From contig VGPU01000007.1 in assembly GCA_016882525.1 (NCBI GenBank), forward strand, positions 1 through 64,000: DNA of 64,000 bases, in the 5' to 3' direction. The notes under the pieces were generated by a model, which made no database searches, had not been told where the DNA came from, and saw only the letters and a list, made by a program, of their open reading frames with translations. The translations under genes were made by a program, and so were the position numbers. The DNA comes from Cyanobacteria bacterium M_surface_10_m2_119 (GTDB lineage: Bacteria; Cyanobacteriota; Cyanobacteriia; PCC-6307; Cyanobiaceae). Of this stretch, positions 11,655-19,916 are shown one piece after another. How positions within the stretch are numbered: position 1 is the first letter of the stretch; each line of letters begins with the position of its first letter.

Positions 11655-13041
11655 GGTGCTCCTCGGCCGCCGCCGCCAGGGTGCCGGCCCAGTGCTGCAC
11701 GAGCGCATCGGTCGCCGCCTCCACCATCACCCGCAACAGGGGTTCGGTGCCGCTGGCGCGCACCAGCACCCGGCCCTGGCCCTCCATCTCGGCTTCCGCC
11801 TGCTCGACGACGCGGCGCAGCGGCTCGCACTGCTGCCATTGCTGACGCCGCTCGCGGTCGGCCACCCGCACGTTCACCAGGGTCTGGGGATAGGGGCGGA
11901 AGCTCGATTCCAGCCAGTCGGCCAGGCTGCGGCCCTGGGCGTGCAGCAGGGTGGCGACCTGCAGGGCGGTGAGCAGACCGTCGCCGCTCATGCCGTGGCG
12001 CGCCGAGAGGATGTGGCCCGACTGCTCGCCCCCGAGGCCCGCCCCCAGTTCCTCCATCGCCCGGTGGACGTACTGATCGCCGACCGCGGTGCGCTCGAGC
12101 ACCCCGCCGCGGGCCTTCCAGGCCAGCTCGAATCCCAGGTTGGACATCACCGTGGCGACGATGCGCTGCTCGGGCAGGTCGCCGGCCTCCAGCAGGGCGC
12201 TCCCCCAGAGGTAGAGGATCTGATCGCCGTCCACGATCCGGCCCTGGCCGTCGACGGCCAGCATGCGGTCGGCATCGCCATCGAAGGCAAAGCCCATGGC
12301 CGCCCCACGCTCCAGCACCGCCTGGCGCAGGGCGGCCAGATGGGTGCTGCCGCAGTCCACATTGATCCGAGCGCCATCGGGCTGGCCATGGAGCACGGTG
12401 ACGTCGGCTCCGAGCTCCCGGAAGACCGCCTCCCCGCAGGCCGTTGCCGAGCCATGGCAGAGGTCGAGCACCACCGCACAGCCATCCAGACGGCGACCCT
12501 CGACACTGGCCACCAGGCTGCTGCGGTACTCCTCCAGCAGGTCGGCACGATCCCGGGCCTGGCCCGTGCCGTGGAAGGCCGGGGCCGGCACCTGACCAGC
12601 CAGACCGGCCTCGATCGCCTGCTGCTGCTGGGGGCTGAGCTTGGCGCCGGAGGCGCCGAACACCTTGATGCCGTTGTCTCCCGGCGGATTGTGGCTGGCC
12701 GACACCATCAGGCCACCGGCGGCCCCGCAGCGGCGGATCGCCCCGGGCACCGCCGGCGTGGGGCAGATGCCCAGTTGCCACACCTCCCGACCGGCGGCGG
12801 TGAGGCCGGCCGTGAGGGCCGCCATCAGCATCGGCCCGCTGCTGCGGCTGTCCATGCCGATCAGCACCGGTCCGTCGGGCGGCAGCACCGCGCCGCACCA
12901 GTAGCCCACCTGCAACGCCAGGGCAGGGGTCACCTGGGTGCCCACGGCCCCACGGATGCCGTCCGTGCCGAAACCGGCCACGGCGTCGCCGAGCGGACCG
13001 CCGATGGGGCTGCCCCCGGGCGCGACGTGGGACGCAGACAT
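11641..13041 (-). CDS. glmM: Phosphoglucosamine mutase
   Basis: Converts glucosamine-6-phosphate to glucosamine-1-phosphate for UDP-GlcNAc, peptidoglycan and lipopolysaccharide synthesis. The 466-residue protein carries the start motif FGTDGIRG, the phosphoserine loop MVSASHNPPGDNGIK, the metal loop FAFDGDADRM and the C-terminal VRASGTEPLLRVM sugar-phosphate loop. These mark GlmM rather than a general phosphoglucomutase (a second mutase of the family lies at 62256). Length is normal, with a slightly extended N-terminus. Confidence 0.93.
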   Translation of the reverse strand: MSASHVAPGGSPIGGPLGDAVAGFGTDGIRGAVGTQVTPALALQVGYWCGAVLPPDGPVLIGMDSRSSGPMLMAALTAGLTAAGREVWQLGICPTPAVPGAIRRCGAAGGLMVSASHNPPGDNGIKVFGASGAKLSPQQQQAIEAGLAGQVPAPAFHGTGQARDRADLLEEYRSSLVASVEGRRLDGCAVVLDLCHGSATACGEAVFRELGADVTVLHGQPDGARINVDCGSTHLAALRQAVLERGAAMGFAFDGDADRMLAVDGQGRIVDGDQILYLWGSALLEAGDLPEQRIVATVMSNLGFELAWKARGGVLERTAVGDQYVHRAMEELGAGLGGEQSGHILSARHGMSGDGLLTALQVATLLHAQGRSLADWLESSFRPYPQTLVNVRVADRERRQQWQQCEPLRRVVEQAEAEMEGQGRVLVRASGTEPLLRVMVEAATDALVQHWAGTLAAAAEEHLNAA

Positions 13042-13109
13042 GGCATGGATCGGAGTGTGAGCAGGCTACGTGGCCCGGCTGGGGAGCCCGCCTCCCGGTG
13101 CCCCGCCGC

Positions 13110-13337
13110 TCAGCGCCAGCGACGGGGCCACCAGATCCAGCCGACCAGCTCCAGCACGGCCCAGAGCAACAGAGCTCCCACCACCCAGCCCGGCAGAGCG
13201 CTGAAGGGGCCCCAGGGACGCAACAGCACAACCCCACCGGCCAGGGCAAGCACCCGCAGGGCCCGCAGCCGCTGGCCACTGCCCGGGAGACGGCTGAGCT
13301 CGGGGGGCAGGGCTGGCCAGCGCACAGGGATGAACAC
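13110..13337 (-). CDS. Small membrane protein, 75 aa
   Basis: A short open frame with two adjacent hydrophobic segments (about residues 26-42 and 49-68) ending in a basic WWPRRWR tail. It lies 68 bases upstream of glmM on the same strand and diverges from the lytic transglycosylase. Position, codon use and a sensible topology support a real gene, but I recognise no family and the assignment rests on the frame alone. Confidence 0.5.
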   Translation of the reverse strand: MFIPVRWPALPPELSRLPGSGQRLRALRVLALAGGVVLLRPWGPFSALPGWVVGALLLWAVLELVGWIWWPRRWR

Positions 13338-13382
13338 CGCTCCGGGTCTCCAGAATGCCGGTCAGTCCCGCCCTTGGCACCC

Positions 13383-15431
13383 TTGCGACGTCTCCCCCTG
13401 CTGCTGGCGCTCGTGTGTGCGGGCAGCGCGGGTGTGCTGCTGCTCGGGCGCCAGCTGCTGGAGCTCCGCCCCGCCCTCACCCCCCGAACCCCGACGGCAG
13501 CCCTCGGCCGCAGCTGGAGGCTCGACCCCGACCCCCTGCGCCGGCGGGAAGCAGCACTGCTGCTGCTGCAGCGGTCCGGTGGCAGCGGCGAATCCGACCC
13601 CCAACGCCAGCGACAGCTGCTGCGCCACCAGGGCTGGGGACGGGATCCCCTCGCCGCGCTGGTGCTCAAGCGCGATGCCCAGGCGGCCGAGCGGCTCGGG
13701 GAGCAGGCCGGCGCCGAGCGCCTCTGGAGCCAGTTGCTGCGTCGCTTCCCGGAGGATCCGGCCAGCGCCGATGCCCTCTACGCTCTGGGCCGCAATCGCC
13801 CCCCCCTGCGCCGGGAGCTGCTGGAGCGCTTTCCAGCCCATCCGGCCGCCCTCGCCGCGGCGGTGGAAGCCGGCAGCGGCGGCGCCCTCCATCTCGCCCG
13901 ATGGGGGGAGCGCTGGCCCGGGGCCGCTGGGGTCATGCGGGAGCGCTGCCTGAGCAACCGCCCGGCGCTCACGGCCGACGAGCGCGACCGGTTGGCGGGC
14001 AGCCTGGCCCGGCTGGGGGAACTGAAGGAGGCCCAGGCCTGCCTGGGCGCGCGCAGCGGCAGCAGCTCCACCGAACTGGCCCTGGCCCGGGATCTGTTGC
14101 GCGACCCCTCCCAGGAAGCAGCGGCGGAAGCCCGCCTGGTGGGGCTGGCCCGGCGACACCCGAGCAGCCCGGAGGCCTTGGAGGCCGTGCGCCTGCTGGG
14201 CGAGGAACGCTCAGCCTCCAGCCTGGCGGCCCTGGCCCAGCTGCCCGCCTCCCTGCAGGCCACGGCACCGGCCCAGGCCCGGCGCGCCCTCGCCTCGGAC
14301 GATCCCCGGGCCTCGCTGGCCGTGCTCCGCCGCTGGCCCGGGGATCCAGCCAGCTGGAGCCTGCAGTGGGAGCAGGCGCGGCGGGCGGCCCTGAGGGGCG
14401 CCTGGGATCAGGTGCTGCTCCTCCTGGGCGAGCCCAGCCTCGCCGGGGCACTGCCGCCGGTGCTGGAGGCGCGCCGCCTGTTCTGGCTGGGCCTGGCGGA
14501 GTGGGAGCTCGGGCGACGCAGCGACGCCCGGCGGCGGTGGGAGCAGCTCCTGCAGGTGCATCCCGGCGGCTACTACGGCTGGCGCGCCGCCGTGCGCCTC
14601 GGACAGGCTGGGGAGTCCAGCCGCGACGGCGGACCAGCCGCGGCCCACGCCGGGCTCGCCGCAACAGCGGAGGCCTCCTGGCACCCGCTGGAGAGCGGAG
14701 AGCCCTCCATCGACCGGCTGTGGCGGCTCGGCCAGCCGCTGGAGGCGTGGGAACACTGGCGCGTGCACACGGGCGGGAGCAACGGGCTCTCCCCCCAGCA
14801 GCTGCTGGTGGAAGGCCGGCTGCGGCGTGGCGTCGGCGACCACTGGATCGGCCTGGGGCAGCTGGAACTCGCGAGCCTGCGCCTGCCACCGGACCAGTGC
14901 CGGCTGGCGCGCGTCCTGGAACGGGAGTTGCACACCCCGGCCTATGCCCAGGAGCTGGAGGAGGCGAGCCGGCAAGAGGGTGTGCACGCCAGCCTGCTGG
15001 CGGCCGTGGCCAAACAGGAATCCCGGTTCAGCCCCAGCGTGCGCTCCCCGGTGGGGGCCGTGGGACTTCTGCAGCTGATGCCGGCCACGGCGGCGGAAGT
15101 GGCCGGGGAGCCGTTAAGCGGCAGCCAACTGGAGGAGCCCAGCCGCAACGCCACCCTGGGGGCCCGCTACCTGGGCCAGCTGCTGGCCCGGTGGCAGGGC
15201 GACCCCCTGCTGGCCGTGGCCAGCTACAACGCCGGCCCAGGGGCGGTGGCTGGCTGGATTGATGCCCGCCTGCAGCAACAGCCGGAGCTCTGGGTGGAGG
15301 CGATCCCCTACCCGGAGACACGCCTCTATGTGAAGAAGGTGCTGGGCAACCGCTGGAGCATGGGCGCGGCGCGGCCGCCGGGCTACCGGGAGTTCAGCGC
15401 ACCAGCAGTCTCCCCACCACAGCCCCGCTGA
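13383..15431 (+). CDS. slt: Soluble lytic murein transglycosylase
   Basis: Cleaves peptidoglycan between MurNAc and GlcNAc with formation of anhydro-MurNAc. The C-terminal SLT domain has the catalytic glutamate in AKQESRFSP (about residue 546), the GAVGLLQLMPATA motif and ASYNAGPGAV. The long N-terminal part is a helical repeat superhelix as in Slt70. No ATG is available in frame; the TTG at 13383 gives a good export signal (MRRLPLLLALVCAGSAGVLL), and a TTG at 13374 is the alternative. The end overlaps the opposite-strand membrane protein by 38 bases. Confidence 0.9.
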   Translation: MRRLPLLLALVCAGSAGVLLLGRQLLELRPALTPRTPTAALGRSWRLDPDPLRRREAALLLLQRSGGSGESDPQRQRQLLRHQGWGRDPLAALVLKRDAQAAERLGEQAGAERLWSQLLRRFPEDPASADALYALGRNRPPLRRELLERFPAHPAALAAAVEAGSGGALHLARWGERWPGAAGVMRERCLSNRPALTADERDRLAGSLARLGELKEAQACLGARSGSSSTELALARDLLRDPSQEAAAEARLVGLARRHPSSPEALEAVRLLGEERSASSLAALAQLPASLQATAPAQARRALASDDPRASLAVLRRWPGDPASWSLQWEQARRAALRGAWDQVLLLLGEPSLAGALPPVLEARRLFWLGLAEWELGRRSDARRRWEQLLQVHPGGYYGWRAAVRLGQAGESSRDGGPAAAHAGLAATAEASWHPLESGEPSIDRLWRLGQPLEAWEHWRVHTGGSNGLSPQQLLVEGRLRRGVGDHWIGLGQLELASLRLPPDQCRLARVLERELHTPAYAQELEEASRQEGVHASLLAAVAKQESRFSPSVRSPVGAVGLLQLMPATAAEVAGEPLSGSQLEEPSRNATLGARYLGQLLARWQGDPLLAVASYNAGPGAVAGWIDARLQQQPELWVEAIPYPETRLYVKKVLGNRWSMGAARPPGYREFSAPAVSPPQPR

Positions 15432-15840
15432 GCACCAGCGCCGTGAGCGAACCGGAGAGCACCAGGGGTGGGGGCGCCACGCGCACCCGGGCCAGGTCGA
15501 GGCGCGCCAGCAGGACGGCACAGGCCAGGATCAACACATTGGCCAGCACCTTGAGGTGCAGGAGATAGAGACCGCCGATCGTCACCACCAGCAGGGTGAT
15601 CACCAGGCTCATCACCCGGCTAGCCGCCATCACGCTGGACACCCGTTGCAGCAGCAGATCGGGCATCGTGCAGATCAGCACGACCAGAACGGCCTGCAGG
15701 CACTCCAGCACCCACTCCAGCGAGAGCTGGGTGGAGGAGGTGCTCCAGTGCATGCCCTCGTAGATAGCGATCAGCACCAGCAACAGCAGCAGGGGCGCCC
15801 GCAGCGGCAGCACCAGCAGTCGCAGGAGGGCGGAGATCAC
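15394..15840 (-). CDS. Polytopic membrane protein coupled to a NIL-ferredoxin
   Basis: A 148-residue protein with four or five hydrophobic segments (about residues 3-24, 46-64, 74-94, 97-114, 122-145) and very few charged residues. No family recognised. The GTG start at 15840 shares bases with the TGA of the preceding NIL-ferredoxin gene (GTGA overlap), so translation is coupled and a functional link is likely. The 3' end runs 38 bases into slt on the other strand. Confidence 0.65.
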   Translation of the reverse strand: MISALLRLLVLPLRAPLLLLLVLIAIYEGMHWSTSSTQLSLEWVLECLQAVLVVLICTMPDLLLQRVSSVMAASRVMSLVITLLVVTIGGLYLLHLKVLANVLILACAVLLARLDLARVRVAPPPLVLSGSLTALVLSGAVVGRLLVR

Positions 15841-16253
15841 TGGTTGGGATCGAGCACCAGGGCAATGGCGGCGAGCGGACAGCTGGGGATGCACTGCTCG
15901 CAGACCAGACAGCGTTGCGCATCAAAGGCCAACTGCCAAGCCGGTGCCGAGCAGCTGAGGGCCCCACTGGGGCAGACGCTGGTGCAGATGCCGCAGTCGA
16001 CGCACCGCTCCCGGTCGATGACGATCTGGCCCGGGGCCCTGTTCAGGGCGAGGCCCTGGGCCTCGAGCCAGGCTTCGGCAGCCTCCAGCTCATCGATGTC
16101 ACCGGAGAGCTCCACCACCATCGTGCCGCTCTGATTGGGCGCGATCTGGGCGCGCAGGATCTTGGCGGCGATGTCGAAATCGACCGCCAGGCGATAGGTG
16201 ATCGGCAGATGCACCGCATCACGGGGGAAATGGAGGGTGAGACGACGTTTCAT
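15837..16253 (-). CDS. NIL-domain 4Fe-4S ferredoxin
   Basis: A 138-residue protein with an N-terminal NIL-like alpha/beta domain (about residues 1-72; the domain is otherwise found at the end of methionine ABC ATPases) and a C-terminal ferredoxin domain with two Cys clusters, CVDCGICTSVCPSG and CLVCEQCIPSCPL. It should bind two [4Fe-4S] centres and act in electron transfer, perhaps coupled to a ligand. Similar proteins are widespread in cyanobacteria without a settled function. It is first in a two-gene unit with the overlapping membrane-protein gene. Confidence 0.88.
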   Translation of the reverse strand: MKRRLTLHFPRDAVHLPITYRLAVDFDIAAKILRAQIAPNQSGTMVVELSGDIDELEAAEAWLEAQGLALNRAPGQIVIDRERCVDCGICTSVCPSGALSCSAPAWQLAFDAQRCLVCEQCIPSCPLAAIALVLDPNQ

Positions 16254-16328
16254 GGCACCGACTCCTCTCCAGGCTCACGCAGCGCTGGCAGAGTGCCCAC
16301 AGACTGGGCCATCCCACCCCGTTCGACC

Positions 16329-16874
16329 ATGAGCAGCCCCGCCCCAGCGGCCGGACCCGGACAGCGCGAGCGGTTGATCCTGCTGGTGATCGCCACCGTG
16401 CTGGCAGCAACGGTGCTGTGGCTGCGCGGGGGCCTCCAACCCCAGGCGCCCCTGGAAGCCCTGGCCCGACGTTCCCCCGATCTCCACGTGGCCCTGGGCA
16501 ATGGCCATCCGACGATTCTGGAGTTCTACGCCGACTGGTGTGAGGCCTGCCGCAGCATGGCCCCGGCCATGGACTCGGTGGAAAGCAGTTACCGCCAGCA
16601 GCTCAACGTGGTGTTGCTCAATGTCGACAATCCCCGCTGGCAGCCGGAGGTGGAGCGCTACGCGGTGAACGGCATCCCCCAGCTTGAGCTGTTCGACCGC
16701 ACCGGCACCGCCATCGGCCGTTCCATCGGCGCCCGCAGCGCCACAGAGCTGGAGAGCCTGGCGCGCGCCCTGGTGAACAACGAGCCCCTGCCGGCCCTGG
16801 CGGGGGTGGGGGCCACCAGCAATCTGGCCCTGGCCCCCGTCATCCCCGCCGCCGGTCCCCGCAGCCACGGCTGA
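16329..16874 (+). CDS. Membrane-anchored thioredoxin-like protein (TxlA/HCF164 type)
   Basis: A 181-residue protein with one N-terminal membrane anchor (about residues 16-34) and a thioredoxin domain whose active site is WCEAC (about residues 74-78), followed by the cis-proline segment NGIPQLELFD. The family (TxlA in cyanobacteria, HCF164 in chloroplasts) passes reducing power across the thylakoid membrane for cytochrome assembly. The start is the ATG at 16329; the open frame extends upstream but only antisense to the ferredoxin gene. Confidence 0.88.
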   Translation: MSSPAPAAGPGQRERLILLVIATVLAATVLWLRGGLQPQAPLEALARRSPDLHVALGNGHPTILEFYADWCEACRSMAPAMDSVESSYRQQLNVVLLNVDNPRWQPEVERYAVNGIPQLELFDRTGTAIGRSIGARSATELESLARALVNNEPLPALAGVGATSNLALAPVIPAAGPRSHG

Positions 16875-16930
16875 GGACCGGCCACCCCACCGGGACCGAT
16901 CCCTGCACCGCCCACCCCCGACACACCCCC

Positions 16931-17656
16931 ATGGATCCCCGCTTCCGGGTCACCTGCATCAGCGCCACTCCCCATCCCCAGCAGTGCATCTATGCCGCGA
17001 TGCACCAGGACTACAGCGAGGGCTTTGTGGCCGGCGATCCAGCCAGCTGGCCCGATGAGATCCGGGCCGGTGAGCTGTGCGTCAAGCACCTGCTCGCCGG
17101 GGAGCGCGGCCATTACGGCCCCCTGGAACATCCGAGCATCACCCTGAACGTGGGCTGGTTCCCCCACTCGGTGATGCAGCAGGCCCGCACCCACCGGGTG
17201 GGCGTGAGCTTCGACGTGCAGTCGATGCGCTACACGGGCGATCGCATCCGCCGGGCCGCCAATGGGGAGCTGGAGCTGGAGGAGGTGTTCTACCTGCGGC
17301 CGGTGGGGAACTACAGCGACCGCCAGGGCAAGAAATACACCTACAGCGCCGAGCAACGGCAGCTCGACCTCGATCTCTGCCGCACCGCGGCCAACCGGTA
17401 CCGCGACCTGCTGGATGCCGGCTATGCCGAGGAGCATGCCCGCGGCATCCTGCCCTTCGACTACCGGCAGCACTTCGTGGTGAGCTTTTCGCTGCGGGCC
17501 TTCCTGCACTTCCTCGACCTGCGGGCCAAACTCGACGCCCAGGAGGAGATCCGGGCGCTCTGCGACCTGATGTGGCCCCACCTGCAGAGCTGGACTCCCC
17601 AGGTCGCCGCCTGGTACGAAAAGAGCCGGCTGCACCGGGCCCGGCTCGCCCCCTAG
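16931..17656 (+). CDS. thyX: FAD-dependent thymidylate synthase
   Basis: Makes dTMP from dUMP using methylenetetrahydrofolate and NADPH-reduced FAD. The 241-residue protein contains the ThyX motif in the form RTHRVGVSFDVQSMRYTGDR (about residues 87-106), carrying the RHRxxS-type FAD/dUMP site. It faces dcd, which supplies dUTP, so the two neighbours work on the same branch of pyrimidine metabolism. The stop is one or two bases from the dcd stop, with no room for a terminator between them. Confidence 0.95.
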   Translation: MDPRFRVTCISATPHPQQCIYAAMHQDYSEGFVAGDPASWPDEIRAGELCVKHLLAGERGHYGPLEHPSITLNVGWFPHSVMQQARTHRVGVSFDVQSMRYTGDRIRRAANGELELEEVFYLRPVGNYSDRQGKKYTYSAEQRQLDLDLCRTAANRYRDLLDAGYAEEHARGILPFDYRQHFVVSFSLRAFLHFLDLRAKLDAQEEIRALCDLMWPHLQSWTPQVAAWYEKSRLHRARLAP

Positions 17657-17658
17657 GC

Positions 17659-18252
17659 CTACACCCGGGCGAGGGTGACCCGCTCGGGTTGATGCTGATA
17701 CTTGCCAGCCCGGTCCTGGTAGGTGGTGTCGCAGGGATCTCCCTCGAAGAACAGGAGCTGGCAGATCCCCTCCTCGGCGTAGATGCGGCAGTCAGCCCCG
17801 GAGGAATTGCTGAACTCCAGGGTGAGATGCCCCTCCCAGCTCGCCTCCGCCGGTGTCGTGTTCACGATGATGCCCAGGCGGGCATAGGTGCTCTTGCCCA
17901 GGCAGATCACGGTGATGTTCGACGGCACCCGCATGCGCTCGAGGGCGACCCCCAGGCCATAGGAGTGGGCCGGGAGGATGAAATAGCGGCCGTCCTCGTC
18001 TTCGTGAAGGGGGGCGGGTTCCAGGTTGGCGGGATTGAACCGCTTGGGGTTCATCACCGTGCCGGGAACGTGGCGGAAAATCAGGAACTCCTGGGCCGAG
18101 AGGCGCAGGTCATAGCCGTAGGAGGAGCAGCCGTAGCTGAGCACAGGCCTGGCCGCCGCATCCGGATCGAGATGGCGCACCAGGCGCTCCTGGAAGGGAT
18201 CGAGCATGCCGGCGGCAGCCTGCTCCTTGATCCAGCGGTCGTTCTTGAGCAT
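17659..18252 (-). CDS. dcd: dCTP deaminase
   Basis: Deaminates dCTP to dUTP, feeding dUMP to thymidylate synthase. The 197-residue protein has the DCD/dUTPase fold with SSYGYDLRLS (about residues 43-52), GKSTYARLGIIVNTTPAEASWEGH with the catalytic Glu in the PAEASWEG segment, and a C-terminal YQ...GKYQHQ tail. It is downstream of the CobO-like gene with an 11-base gap, so the two probably share a transcript. A bifunctional deaminase/dUTPase cannot be excluded from sequence alone. Confidence 0.92.
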   Translation of the reverse strand: MLKNDRWIKEQAAAGMLDPFQERLVRHLDPDAAARPVLSYGCSSYGYDLRLSAQEFLIFRHVPGTVMNPKRFNPANLEPAPLHEDEDGRYFILPAHSYGLGVALERMRVPSNITVICLGKSTYARLGIIVNTTPAEASWEGHLTLEFSNSSGADCRIYAEEGICQLLFFEGDPCDTTYQDRAGKYQHQPERVTLARV

Positions 18253-18263
18253 CGGCAGACGGC

Positions 18264-18851
18264 CTAGAGGCCGCGACGGAGCTGGGTGACCTGATCGGCC
18301 ATCGCCATCAGTTCCGGCCCCATGGCCGGCCCGGTCAGGATGACATCCATCTGGGCCGGGCGCTGCTGGAGCACGTCCACCACCTCGGCCCGATCCAGAT
18401 AGCCGAGCTCCACGGCCAGGCCAAGCTCATCGAGCACCATCAGATCCACGCCGGCGTCGAGGAGCAGTTCACGGCTGAAGGCCCAGACCTCGCGCACGGC
18501 GGCGCGCACCTCGGGATCGTGCTCCGTGGCGGGCTCCGCCAGACAGGCGGGCACGGCAGGCCTCAGCCAGCGCAGCCGACCACAGAGCCACGGGCTCGCC
18601 GCCACGCCCTGGTCGACGCCGCCCTTGAGGAACTGACAGACCAGCACCTGACTGCCCAGGCCCGCCGTGCGCAGGGCCTGACTGAGCACGGTGCCGAAGC
18701 TGCCCCGGAAGGGGGCGGTGTGCACCTGCAGCAGCCCCTCAGGCTGGGGCACCAGGCGCAGGTGACTGGGCGGGGGCGGGGGTGACGGCCGATGGGGCAC
18801 ACCATGACGCGGGCCGGCGGCACCCATGCCGAGGGGCAGGCTGGCGGTCAT
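18264..18851 (-). CDS. CobO-like P-loop-fold protein with degenerate Walker A
   Basis: A 195-residue protein resembling the CobO/CobA corrinoid adenosyltransferase fold. The nucleotide loop expected as GKGKT is instead HTAPFRGSFGTVLSQALR, while the Walker-B-like DLMVLDELGLAVELGYL and the VILTGPAM strand are kept. ATP binding in the usual way is therefore doubtful. I believe picocyanobacteria carry such a variant, but its role is not settled. The ATG at 18851 is used; one at 18869 is possible. It diverges from ntcA. Confidence 0.7.
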   Translation of the reverse strand: MTASLPLGMGAAGPRHGVPHRPSPPPPPSHLRLVPQPEGLLQVHTAPFRGSFGTVLSQALRTAGLGSQVLVCQFLKGGVDQGVAASPWLCGRLRWLRPAVPACLAEPATEHDPEVRAAVREVWAFSRELLLDAGVDLMVLDELGLAVELGYLDRAEVVDVLQQRPAQMDVILTGPAMGPELMAMADQVTQLRRGL

Positions 18852-19020
18852 GGAGGCCTGGCGACACATGGCTGAATGTAGCGGCCGCAGACCGAACCAC
18901 AACCAGCTCCACACCATCCCTAGTGGATACAGGCGTACTGGCGTCCGCCACGGCGTCGATCGGCGGTCGGCTGCCGAGACACCGCAGGGTGGGCCGCGCC
19001 CTGCTGCTGCAGAGCAAAGG

Positions 19021-19062
19021 GTGTGCATTGCTACAGGGGCCGCCCCCGGCGATCCTTAGGGT
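19021..19062 (+). promoter_or_regulatory. NtcA-activated promoter of ntcA
   Basis: GTG at 19021-19023, eight bases, then TAC at 19032-19034 gives a GTGN8TAC box, one base from the NtcA consensus GTAN8TAC. Twenty-two bases further is TAGGGT at 19057-19062, a TAN3T -10 element. This spacing (about 20-24) is the classical layout of NtcA-activated promoters. The box ends 51 bases before the ntcA ATG, giving a short leader. Autoactivation of ntcA is known in other cyanobacteria; its use here is inferred. Confidence 0.65.
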
Positions 19063-19085
19063 CCCGCCATCTGCCAGCCCCCTCC

Positions 19086-19826
19086 ATGGTCGGCGCCACG
19101 CGCGGATTCAGCCGCACTGCCAGCACGCCCAGCACGGGGGCTCCCGGCGCCGTCACGGGCATCGGCACGGCCAGCCAGGGCACCCAGACCCTGATCGAAG
19201 TGATCCGCGGCCTCATCGGCAGCAGCGTGGAGACCATCGAACGCGGCAAGACCATCTTCTTCCCGGGCGATCCGGCCGAGAGGGTGTATCTGCTGCGCCG
19301 GGGAGCGGTACGGCTGTCGCGGGTCTACGAGAGTGGTGAGGAAATCACCGTGGCCCTGCTGCGGGAAAACAGCCTGTTCGGGGTGCTGTCCCTGCTCACC
19401 GGTCAGCGTTCTGATCGCTTCTACCACGCCATCGCCTTCACCCGGGTGGAGCTGATCACCGCCCCCGCCACCTCGGTGCGCAAGGCGATCGAGCAGGACG
19501 CCTGCGTCGGTCTGCTGCTGCTGCAGGGGCTCTCGTCCCGGATCCTGCAGACCGAGACGATGATCGAGACGCTCACCCACCGGGACATGAGCTCGCGACT
19601 GGTGAGTTTCCTGCTGGTGCTCTGCCGCGACTTCGGCGTGCCCGGCAACGAAGGCATCACCATCGATCTGCGCCTCTCCCACCAGGCGATTGCCGAGGCC
19701 ATCGGCTCCACCCGGGTGACGATCACCCGCCTGCTCGGGGATCTACGCCAGGAGGGCCTGCTGCAGATCGATCGCAAGAAGATCACGGTGTTCGACCCGA
19801 TTGCCCTGGCCAAGCGGTTCAGCTAG
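19086..19826 (+). CDS. ntcA: Global nitrogen regulator NtcA
   Basis: CRP/FNR-family transcription factor that senses 2-oxoglutarate and activates nitrogen-assimilation genes. The 246-residue protein has the effector domain with [35 protein letters not shown] and the C-terminal helix-turn-helix [25 protein letters not shown], both nearly identical to known NtcA. The N-terminal 30 or so residues are low-complexity, as in marine relatives. The ATG at 19086 follows the NtcA-type promoter by 23 bases, without an obvious Shine-Dalgarno. Confidence 0.97.
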   Translation: MVGATRGFSRTASTPSTGAPGAVTGIGTASQGTQTLIEVIRGLIGSSVETIERGKTIFFPGDPAERVYLLRRGAVRLSRVYESGEEITVALLRENSLFGVLSLLTGQRSDRFYHAIAFTRVELITAPATSVRKAIEQDACVGLLLLQGLSSRILQTETMIETLTHRDMSSRLVSFLLVLCRDFGVPGNEGITIDLRLSHQAIAEAIGSTRVTITRLLGDLRQEGLLQIDRKKITVFDPIALAKRFS

Positions 19827-19916
19827 GGCGTCGGCCGAGACGAAGCGGGGGGCGCAGGAGCCGAGGAGTCAGATTCCCGCCCGGCCGGGGGATACTGAGC
19901 CGAACCGCGCAGAGCC

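Noticed and set aside
11522-13953. Two very long frames (715 and 765 codons) around glmM
   Set aside because: Both are alternative frames of glmM and neighbours; only the glmM frame has conserved motifs.
18923-18938. GTG...TAC palindrome-like site upstream of ntcA
   Set aside because: The half-sites are ten bases apart instead of eight, unlike the better match at 19021-19034.
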